From NCBI GenBank assembly GCA_910588555.1, contig CAJUPC010000028.1, positions 1 through 27,057 on the forward strand: DNA of 27,057 nucleotides. Reading direction: 5' to 3'. The translations under genes and the position numbers were made by a program. The notes beneath the pieces were generated by a model. The model saw only the letters and a program-made list of their open reading frames with translations. It was not told where the DNA came from and did not search any database. This stretch comes from Candidatus Gastranaerophilales bacterium. GTDB lineage: Bacteria > Cyanobacteriota > Vampirovibrionia > Gastranaerophilales > Gastranaerophilaceae. Shown here piece by piece: positions 7,538 to 13,136 of this stretch (its first letter is position 1; each line of letters begins with the position of its first letter).

Positions 7538-9402
7538 TGGGTTACGTAAAAAATAATTGGGTTGACCAAGAAGTCGAAAGACCAAGAACTTATGAAATAA
7601 GTAACAATTCTGATGGTTCTGTAACCTTAATTGATAGTTTTGGACTTGTTTCGGAGCTTGGAACTCCTGTAAATGCCGATAATATGAATCATATTGAAGA
7701 AGGAATCGAAGCTTGCGACCTGCGGAAATATAGTACTACAGAGGTTTTTAATAAATACGAATGGGCTACGGGGATTATTAATAAAGAAAAAGTGATTTAT
7801 GAATCATTAAAAGACAATAATATCGGAAATCCCTTAACTGATAATACCAATTGGAAAAAAGTTTCTTTCGGCGGCGATTCAGGCGGTAAATATAACCTTG
7901 GAGATATTATAATCTCTGACCATGTTTTAGAAGGCGAAGAAGCAGTTGGAAAAGCTTTGCAGGGAACTTATACCTTGACGGCCGATACTGCATTTTACAC
8001 TAAATGTTTAGAGGAATATACAAACCCCTCAAATACTTTAGAGGCTATAAGAAATGATATAACCACAACAGGCAATCTGAATATTGGTAATGGGGTAGTT
8101 AGCGGTTTTTCGGAGTCTAATTACGCGAAAACTTCTCCTTTGTTTTCTTTGCCTGCTTCTATTACAAGCTTTGAAATGACAGCTAAATTTACCACAGCAA
8201 GCACATTGCCCAATATACATTGTGGAATTTTTGGGCAGCTAAAGAACATAAGTACGCCGCAGATTGTATTTACTTCCAAAAATGAGCTAGAAGTAGAGAT
8301 GCCCTTAAACGGTAATACATGGGGTCCTTTTATTAAAACTGCATATGCATTAGAACCAAATACTACTTATGTTGCAAAATTTACATGGGATGGTCAAAAA
8401 ATTCAGCTGTATATTAATGGTGTTTTGCAAGGCGAGCAGGTTCAAACGGAATGCTATTGGAGTACCCCTGATGTAATCCTTGGTAGAGATGATGATAGCA
8501 CTTCGGCTTTTAACGGTTTAATTGACCTCAAGGAATCATATATCAATATTAATGGTGCCAGATGGTGGACGGGTGCAGATGTTGTATTAAAAAATCCGAA
8601 TGGACATTATTTTTATGATATAGCCGCAAAGCCCATAATTGATAATATCTACCAGGACACAGGTGTTGCTTATTACTTTGGGATTGATACCGAAAATAAA
8701 AGGGTATTTTTACCCCGCACCGATTGGTTTTTTCAGATGACGGGAAATCCCAATGAAGCAGGCAAGTATGTACCCGCAGGGTTGCCGAATATAAAAACTG
8801 CTGACGGTGCATATGTAGTATTTGCAGATGACACACCTCATCAGAATGTACCGCCTTTTAAATTTTTATCCCCTCAAGGCTATGGTGCTGGTTCTCAAAC
8901 TTCTAATGATGTTGGTATGGGTTTTGATGCTTCATTATGTGACCCTACCTATGGAGCTTCACCCACCGTTCAGCCCAAAAGTACAAAAATGCTTCTTTAT
9001 TTCTGTGTCGGTAATACTCTTATAAATACTGCAAATATTGATACAGAGAAACTAACGGGGGATTTAAGAAATCTTGAGGCAAATAAGGCGAATATTGATT
9101 TATCTAATTCCACAGTGCCGCATATAACAGAAACATATGTTAATGGCAGTTCTTGGTATCGGATTTGGTCTGATAAATGGTGTGAGCAAGGTGGGAGATA
9201 TACAAATAGGAGTTCAGGTACCGTAGTTTATTTAAAACCTTTTGCAAATACTCAATATACTTTAGGCGGCAATTGTTTAACTTATGTCAATGACGCAATA
9301 TTTAGCTCAGAGTTTCCACATACGCCTACAAAAAGAGGATTTAGCTATTCTAATAGTTCAAATAGAGAGTTTAGTTGGATAGCTTGCGGTTATTTAGCAT
9401 AA
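7537..9402 (+). CDS. Tail fibre/receptor-binding protein with LamG-like domain
   Basis: A 621-residue fibre. Residues 1-60 hold the common fibre N-terminal motif LGTPVNADNMNHIEEGI. At about 65-110 there is a small segment (KVIYESLKDNNIGNPLTDNTNWKKV) like a carbohydrate-binding repeat. Residues about 175-345 form a concanavalin/LamG-like beta-sandwich (YVAKFTWDGQKIQLYINGVLQG). The last ~90 residues begin GSSWYRIWSDKWCEQGG, as in gp53-like fibre tips, and end GYLA. The protein probably recognises host surface glycans. It is coupled to the Dps gene (TAATG). Confidence 0.85.
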   Translation: MGYVKNNWVDQEVERPRTYEISNNSDGSVTLIDSFGLVSELGTPVNADNMNHIEEGIEACDLRKYSTTEVFNKYEWATGIINKEKVIYESLKDNNIGNPLTDNTNWKKVSFGGDSGGKYNLGDIIISDHVLEGEEAVGKALQGTYTLTADTAFYTKCLEEYTNPSNTLEAIRNDITTTGNLNIGNGVVSGFSESNYAKTSPLFSLPASITSFEMTAKFTTASTLPNIHCGIFGQLKNISTPQIVFTSKNELEVEMPLNGNTWGPFIKTAYALEPNTTYVAKFTWDGQKIQLYINGVLQGEQVQTECYWSTPDVILGRDDDSTSAFNGLIDLKESYININGARWWTGADVVLKNPNGHYFYDIAAKPIIDNIYQDTGVAYYFGIDTENKRVFLPRTDWFFQMTGNPNEAGKYVPAGLPNIKTADGAYVVFADDTPHQNVPPFKFLSPQGYGAGSQTSNDVGMGFDASLCDPTYGASPTVQPKSTKMLLYFCVGNTLINTANIDTEKLTGDLRNLEANKANIDLSNSTVPHITETYVNGSSWYRIWSDKWCEQGGRYTNRSSGTVVYLKPFANTQYTLGGNCLTYVNDAIFSSEFPHTPTKRGFSYSNSSNREFSWIACGYLA

Positions 9403-9415
9403 GGAGAGTATTAAT

Positions 9416-9946
9416 ATGAGTTATAGACTTGAAAAACCATATACAGACAATGAACGAGCAGATTTTATCGTTAAATACAACCATAGTCAAGGTTTAGACA
9501 TTGAAGAGACAGAAGAGGGAATGGTTGCGCTTGAACCGTTTGAAAAGCTCGTTGATGGAATTGTAACAGATAATACGGAAGTTTATGAGACAGAAAAAGA
9601 AAAGGAAGAAAGAGAACGCTTGAATAATCTTACAATGACAAAACGCGTTTTATGGCTACAATTAAAGGAACTTGGAATAACTTATAAACAGCTTAAGGAT
9701 TTAATTGCTACAAATGAAGATGCACAGGCTGAGTGGGATTTGTGCGAAACTTTAAAGCGCGACAATCCCTTGCTTGATATCATGGGGGCCAAATTAAACA
9801 TTACACCTGAACAAATTGACAATATGTTTAAAATTGCAAACGGAGAATTACCCGTAAAGGAAGAATCCGCGGAAGAAACAAACGGTGCGGGCAAAGCCTC
9901 TGGAACAAGCTCAAATCAGCCCGCCGATAATGAGGAAGAAGAATGA
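9416..9946 (+). CDS. Phage protein downstream of fibre, acidic C-terminal tail
   Basis: A 176-residue protein after an AAGGAG ribosome site. It starts SYRLEKPYTDNERADFIVKYNHSQGL, a motif I recall from gut phages just after the fibre gene. A coiled-coil/helical middle (TKRVLWLQLKELGITYKQLKDLI) follows, and the tail is disordered and Glu-rich (about 148-176). Position suggests a fibre assembly or tail-accessory role, but there is no recognised domain. It overlaps the next gene by 4 bases (ATGA). Confidence 0.55.
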   Translation: MSYRLEKPYTDNERADFIVKYNHSQGLDIEETEEGMVALEPFEKLVDGIVTDNTEVYETEKEKEERERLNNLTMTKRVLWLQLKELGITYKQLKDLIATNEDAQAEWDLCETLKRDNPLLDIMGAKLNITPEQIDNMFKIANGELPVKEESAEETNGAGKASGTSSNQPADNEEEE

Positions 9947-10494
9947 TTGACGTTTATCATGATAAGGATTTTAAAGGTTTAACGCCTGAAGAAATAAAAG
10001 TATGGATAGCATTGCATTCTAAAACCTTAATCGGCAGTGCCATTTTTACTAAAAATAATTCCTTGGTATCAAAAACGGTTTGCTGGGTCGAAAGGTGCAA
10101 GAATAAGAAGGAATGCTTTGTGCCTTCGCATACTGGCTCGATAATTAAATATCAAGGCCAAATAATGCTTTTTGATATGAAACCGTTGAGGGCAAAAGTG
10201 CAATCTTTGGCAGATTATCTTTTAAAAACAGCTGATGATTATGTACTGATTTTGAGGAACATTGATTTAAATATAGAGATGTTTAGTGCAAATATTGCCG
10301 AACATATCGGAGAATTCTATCCGTATTTTTCGGCCATCAGAAGTGCTTTTACAAAGCGACAATCAAAATGGCGAAGACATTGTTCGGAATTACATTTAAG
10401 AGAATTACAAAAACAAGGTATTTTAACTGAATTAAATCCTGAAATTACACCTGATGAGCTGTATCATGAGCTAAGTTGTAGATGGACAAAATAA
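9943..10494 (+). CDS. Permuted papain-fold (YiiX/DUF830-like) hydrolase
   Basis: The 183-residue protein has the order typical of circularly permuted NlpC/P60 (YiiX-like) enzymes. A His comes first (SHTGSII, H63), followed by a beta segment, and the Cys comes late in HCSEL (C147), which matches the family's CSEL(V/I) motif. The early segment GSAIFTKNNSLVSKTVCWVE resembles the YiiX N-terminal region before its SHVGI motif. Such enzymes cleave or transfer amide or ester bonds. Next to holin and endolysin genes, a role in lysis, wall entry or modifying a host component is possible. The third catalytic residue is not assigned. Confidence 0.55.
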   Translation: MIDVYHDKDFKGLTPEEIKVWIALHSKTLIGSAIFTKNNSLVSKTVCWVERCKNKKECFVPSHTGSIIKYQGQIMLFDMKPLRAKVQSLADYLLKTADDYVLILRNIDLNIEMFSANIAEHIGEFYPYFSAIRSAFTKRQSKWRRHCSELHLRELQKQGILTELNPEITPDELYHELSCRWTK

Positions 10495-10517
10495 GTTAAA
10501 TTAGGAGTCTGGAATTA

Positions 10518-10748
10518 ATGGAAAATATTTTTAAGCACATTCAAAGCATAGTAACTATAGTGGGACTTATTGTCACAGGTGCATTTTGGATTTTTACAAT
10601 GGACGGTATACCAAAAAGGGTTCAAAAACTTGAGGTTGAAGTGGAAGAGATGAAAGTTCAATTAAATAAAAATGATACCAAAACAGATATTATCCTTGAA
10701 GATACTAAGTTTATAAAACAATTGATTATGCAAAAACATTCTAATTAG
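10518..10748 (+). CDS. Holin-like/XhlA-type one-TM protein
   Basis: A 76-residue protein with one transmembrane segment (about residues 10-28, SIVTIVGLIVTGAFWIFTM) followed by a charged coiled coil (VQKLEVEVEEMKVQLNKND). TTAGGAG precedes the ATG. It sits directly upstream of the amidase, the usual place for a holin or holin-associated protein. The membrane segment is N-terminal, unlike classical XhlA, where it is C-terminal, so it could be a pinholin or a different lysis regulator. Confidence 0.6.
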   Translation: MENIFKHIQSIVTIVGLIVTGAFWIFTMDGIPKRVQKLEVEVEEMKVQLNKNDTKTDIILEDTKFIKQLIMQKHSN

Positions 10749-10756
10749 GGGGAAAT

Positions 10757-11245
10757 GTGAAAAGAATAATCATCCATTGGACTGCAGGAACCAATTTTCC
10801 GAACAGTCTTGATTTAACCCATTATCACTTTGTTGTGGATAAAAACGGCAAAGTTACAGCGGGAAAATTTAAACCGGAGGATAACTTAAATTGCAACGAT
10901 GGAAAATACGCAGCGCATACGGGTGGCGGGAATACCGGAAGTGTCGGTATTGCTGCTTGTGGAATGCTTGGATATAATGACCCAAAACACGTGGGGCAGT
11001 TCCCGCTTTGTGAAGTTCAAATGGAAGCACTGTTTAAAAAATGTGCCGAACTTTGCAAACAATACGAGATTGCAATTACGCCCGATACAGTCTTAACACA
11101 TTATGAGTTTGGATTAAAACATCCTGAAACTTCAAGCAAGGGGAAAATTGACATTAATTTTCTGCCTTACAAACCCGATTTAGTAGCCCATGGGGTGGGG
11201 GATTATATCCGGGGCAAGGTGAAGTGGTACAGGGAGAGGATTTAG
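10757..11245 (+). CDS. N-acetylmuramoyl-L-alanine amidase endolysin (Amidase_2), GTG start
   Basis: This 162-residue single-domain endolysin starts at GTG, since the ATG two bases earlier runs straight into TGA; AGGGGGA precedes it. Family features are IIIHWTAG (first zinc His, H7), LTHYHFVVDKNGKV, AAHTGGGNTGSVGIAACG (H54 and following), LTHYEF (H115) and KIDINFLP (D132 as probable last zinc ligand). It cuts the bond between muramic acid and the stem peptide to release phage. There is no wall-binding domain, which fits a host with an outer membrane. It closes the late operon ahead of a terminator. Confidence 0.9.
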   Translation: MKRIIIHWTAGTNFPNSLDLTHYHFVVDKNGKVTAGKFKPEDNLNCNDGKYAAHTGGGNTGSVGIAACGMLGYNDPKHVGQFPLCEVQMEALFKKCAELCKQYEIAITPDTVLTHYEFGLKHPETSSKGKIDINFLPYKPDLVAHGVGDYIRGKVKWYRERI

Positions 11246-11250
11246 ATGTC

Positions 11251-11279
11251 TTGTTGACGTTAACAAAATGGTGTATAAT
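11251..11279 (+). promoter_or_regulatory. Possible promoter just upstream of the late terminator
   Basis: TTGTTG (11251-11256) and TATAAT (11274-11279) are 17 bases apart. A transcript would start near 11286 and run straight into the hairpin at 11289-11318. It may be chance in AT-rich DNA. Confidence 0.3.
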
Positions 11280-11288
11280 ATTTTCAAG

Positions 11289-11322
11289 CAGCGCACTCGT
11301 CATTTTGGCGGTGCGCTGTTTT
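11289..11322 (+). terminator. Rho-independent terminator of the late phage operon
   Basis: CAGCGCAC (11289-11296) pairs with GTGCGCTG (11311-11318) around a 14-base loop, followed by TTTT. It stands about 45 bases after the endolysin stop. Confidence 0.85.
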
Positions 11323-11406
11323 CATATTTGGAATATTTTAGTGTAATATTTTCTATTAAAAAAATAACAACAAAACTTTAGTAAACAAACCTCTCGTTAA
11401 AATTTC

Positions 11407-11429
11407 AAAGCCGAATTTTTAATGGCTTT
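11407..11429 (-). terminator. Weak terminator-like hairpin after the 11428 gene
   Basis: On the - strand AAAGCC, an 11-base loop and GGCTTT begin inside the stop codon and are followed by GAAATTTT. The stem is only 6 bp, so efficiency is doubtful. Confidence 0.4.
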
Positions 11430-11922
11430 AAGATGTTAAGATTTCTAAAATATCGTCAAGACATTCATCATAATTTAAGTAATCTCGTTTTGTGACGATT
11501 TCTTTAATTTCGTCTAGTTTTCTTTGTTTTTGCTGGCATAACTCAATTACACTTAACCGTCCTTGCGTTTCAAGTCCAATTATGCCATGTTCTAATTCAT
11601 AATCACAAAGAGCCAATTGATTTGCTATTTTTTGATGCTTTTGTAGTTTTTTCAAAAGAGCAGTAACAATACTTGCTGCTCCTGAATGTCCAAAGCCCAT
11701 ATATTCCCATTTATCACCCCTTAAACAACAAGATGAGAACCCATAAGGGCTTTTAGGGTTAGAAATTAACCTTATTTTACTATCCTTATCAAATACTGCA
11801 TTTTGAGGCGTGATTCTTATATCTTTTTTTAAAAGTTCATATCCTGCTAAATCGTCAATATGGTTGCATTCAAAATACAACTCCTTATTGTTTAAGATTT
11901 CATCGTTTTCACTTTTATACAT
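11428..11922 (-). CDS. Unrecognised prophage accessory (moron-like) protein
   Basis: A 164-residue soluble protein with a strong ribosome site (AAAGGAGG, 6-7 bases before ATG). I do not recognise a family. Visible features are a Cys pair in GFSSCCLRGDKWEYMGFGHSGAASI (about residues 61-85), then helices rich in Lys and Glu (LLKKLQKHQKIANQ, QQKQRKLDEIKEIV). It is transcribed against the late phage genes, between the lysis block and the attachment scar. Genes at that spot are often expressed in the lysogen and affect superinfection or host fitness. That role is inferred from position alone. Upstream lie tandem 11-bp repeats. Confidence 0.6.
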   Translation of the reverse strand: MYKSENDEILNNKELYFECNHIDDLAGYELLKKDIRITPQNAVFDKDSKIRLISNPKSPYGFSSCCLRGDKWEYMGFGHSGAASIVTALLKKLQKHQKIANQLALCDYELEHGIIGLETQGRLSVIELCQQKQRKLDEIKEIVTKRDYLNYDECLDDILEILTS

Positions 11923-11980
11923 GGTAATTCCTCCTTTAAAATCATTCTCACAAAATTCTCAGATTTTCTGTGTATAAAAA

Positions 11981-12001
11981 TTTTGCGCCCATTTTGCGCC
12001 C
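11981..12001. repeat. Tandem 11-bp repeat, candidate integrase arm-type sites
   Basis: TTTTGCGCCC occurs at 11981-11990 and again at 11992-12001, one A between them (period 11, one helical turn). AAAAATTTT-type sequence flanks both sides. Short tandem repeats of this kind next to a tRNA attachment site are typical of tyrosine-integrase arm binding. The integrase itself is not in the window. Confidence 0.5.
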
Positions 12002-12130
12002 AAAAATTTTAAAAACATTAAAAAAGTTAAAAAATAAAAAATTTTATATTCTTTAAAAAAGCCTTATTTTCCTATATTTTAAGGATTATTTAAAAAATAT
12101 AAAATGTGTAAAAAATGTGCACTTTTAAAT

Positions 12131-12160
12131 CTGCACCTTAAACCACTCGGACACCTCTCC
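12131..12160 (-). other. Attachment-site scar: 5' fragment of a tRNA-Ser gene
   Basis: Read on the - strand from 12160, the sequence opens GGAGAGGTGTCCGAGTGG and continues through TTTAAGGTGCAG. This is the acceptor strand plus D-arm of a serine-type tRNA. Beyond 12131 it turns into AT-rich DNA with no anticodon arm of correct form, variable arm, T-arm or 3' acceptor strand. The gene is therefore cut after about 30 bases, as at one end of an element integrated in a tRNA gene. The rest of the tRNA should be at the other prophage end. Leucine tRNA cannot be strictly excluded. Confidence 0.65.
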
Positions 12161-12172
12161 ATTGATATTTCT

Positions 12173-12201
12173 ATTGTATTAAGATAATAAGAATTTCGCA
12201 A
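12173..12201 (-). promoter_or_regulatory. Promoter of the interrupted tRNA gene
   Basis: On the - strand TTGCGA (12201-12196) and TACAAT (12178-12173) are 17 bases apart. The tRNA fragment begins 12 bases after the -10. This promoter now points into the prophage end and could drive the 11428-11922 gene. Confidence 0.55.
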
Positions 12202-12236
12202 GTTATTTATTATTTTATATTTCGCATTTGCGAAAT
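12193..12236. repeat. Three copies of an 8-bp ATTTCGCA element
   Basis: ATTTCGCA occurs at 12193-12200 and 12219-12226, and its inverse TGCGAAAT at 12229-12236 (two bases from the second copy). The first copy overlaps the -35 of the tRNA promoter. The other two lie in the last codons of the 12210 gene. It may be an operator, a hairpin or chance. Confidence 0.4.
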
Positions 12237-12581
12237 AATCCTATGCCTATTTAAATCTGATGTAAATGATTTTTGTTGCGAATCTATATCTTCCGATTCT
12301 AGTGTCTCAATCGCTTCTTTCATGCCTTGTACGAAGTCATTATTACATGCTAGTTCTACAGTATCTTCTGTTAACGGATTTAATTTTGTAACAACAATTG
12401 CGTCTTGACTATTAAGTTTAATCATTAAGTCGTAATCATGGGATTTTGATAATGTGCTAAGCTTAGTGTAGGTTTCTTGTGCTTTTTGTTCATCATTTTC
12501 AGATGTTAATTTCGCAAGTTTCATTAGAGCCTTGCCTTGAATGTGTATATTTCCTGTAAAGTTTGGTATACCTATTTTCAT
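12210..12581 (-). CDS. Unrecognised small host protein
   Basis: A 123-residue soluble protein without signal peptide or membrane segment. It starts MKIGIPNFTGNIHI, then has a helix (GKALMKLAKLTSENDEQKAQETYTKL) and a strand region (YDLMIKLNSQDAIVVTKLNP). The start overlaps the upstream stop by 4 bases (ATGA), so the two are co-translated. Short proteins with an F-[TK]-[GA] motif near the N-terminus are, as I remember, numerous in gut Gastranaerophilales genomes. I could not check this. The function is unknown. Confidence 0.6.
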   Translation of the reverse strand: MKIGIPNFTGNIHIQGKALMKLAKLTSENDEQKAQETYTKLSTLSKSHDYDLMIKLNSQDAIVVTKLNPLTEDTVELACNNDFVQGMKEAIETLESEDIDSQQKSFTSDLNRHRIISQMRNIK

Positions 12582-13009
12582 CCTTTTATATCCAAAGAAT
12601 TTCTACCGGGAAAGCGCTGTCTGATTGGTTGTTTTGCCTTTTCTGCTTGATTTTGTCTTGCTGTTAATTTTTTTACGGCACTTTCAAGTGCATCAGGCAA
12701 TTTCATTTCTTTGGTTAAATAATCTGTTATTTTATAAGTATCCTTATCAATATGGTCTGTAACTTCAACAACTCTTGCCGTTAGTTCTTCCGTACCTTGT
12801 TCAATTACAACATGTGTTTTTAATTTTGTCGTTAAACCTTCCAGTGTTTTAATAGATGTATTTATATTATTTCTAAGCTTTGGAGCCCCATGAGTTATAT
12901 ATGTATCAATTAAATCCACAGTCTTGCTGTTTGTGTAAACTGCTTTAAAACTTGGGTTTGAATTTAAGCTGTTGTTATTTTGTATTGAATAATTGCTGGA
13001 TAATTTCAT
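12578..13009 (-). CDS. Unrecognised small host protein, partner of the 12210 gene
   Basis: A 143-residue protein beginning with an Asn/Ser-rich segment (SSNYSIQNNNSLNSNPSFKAVYTN), followed by helices and a basic tail (RQPIRQRFPGRNSL-like). AAGGAA lies upstream of the ATG. There is no signal peptide, membrane segment or known domain. The N-terminal NPSFKAVY resembles the short F-x-[AG] motif of its downstream partner, with which it overlaps by ATGA. No function can be assigned. Confidence 0.6.
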   Translation of the reverse strand: MKLSSNYSIQNNNSLNSNPSFKAVYTNSKTVDLIDTYITHGAPKLRNNINTSIKTLEGLTTKLKTHVVIEQGTEELTARVVEVTDHIDKDTYKITDYLTKEMKLPDALESAVKKLTARQNQAEKAKQPIRQRFPGRNSLDIKG

Positions 13010-13078
13010 ATATTATTTCCTTCAAGGATGTTGGACATTATCTAGAAAAACACTGAATAATAAAAATTGCTTGTAACA

Positions 13079-13114
13079 GCAAAAAAGATTTACATAGTTG
13101 TAAATCTTTTTTGC
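13079..13114 (-). terminator. Terminator hairpin after clpC, probably bidirectional
   Basis: A perfect 15-bp inverted repeat (13079-13093 and 13100-13114) around a 6-base loop, with A and T runs inside the arms (GCAAAAAAGATTTAC and its complement). It lies just after the clpC stop on the - strand. Confidence 0.8.
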
Positions 13115-13136
13115 AATAAAGTAATTAATCGAATTA

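Larger units (their letters stand above)
1..12160 (+). mobile_element. Prophage right arm (contractile-tail, PBSX-like baseplate), left end outside window
   Basis: Consecutive + strand genes with short spacings or overlaps encode a baseplate series in the order known from PBSX/XkdP-XkdU, then a tail fibre, a lysis block and a terminator. The right border is inferred from a 5' tRNA-Ser fragment at 12131-12160 and a tandem repeat at 11981-12001 that resembles integrase arm sites. No head, portal, terminase, sheath, tube, tape-measure or integrase gene is visible, so those lie left of base 1 or are missing. It could be an intact prophage or a tailocin-like remnant; the window cannot tell. Confidence 0.85.

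Noticed and set aside
3064..11245. Type VI secretion or extracellular contractile injection system instead of a prophage
   Set aside because: The gene order and families (XkdP, XkdQ, DUF2577, DUF2634, baseplate J, YmfQ), plus fibre, holin and endolysin, match a phage; no ClpV-like, TssB/C or toxin cargo gene is seen, and clpC here is the housekeeping type.
11254..11279. TTGACG at 11254-11259 as -35 with TATAAT at 11274
   Set aside because: The spacing is only 14 bases; TTGTTG at 11251 gives 17 and was preferred.
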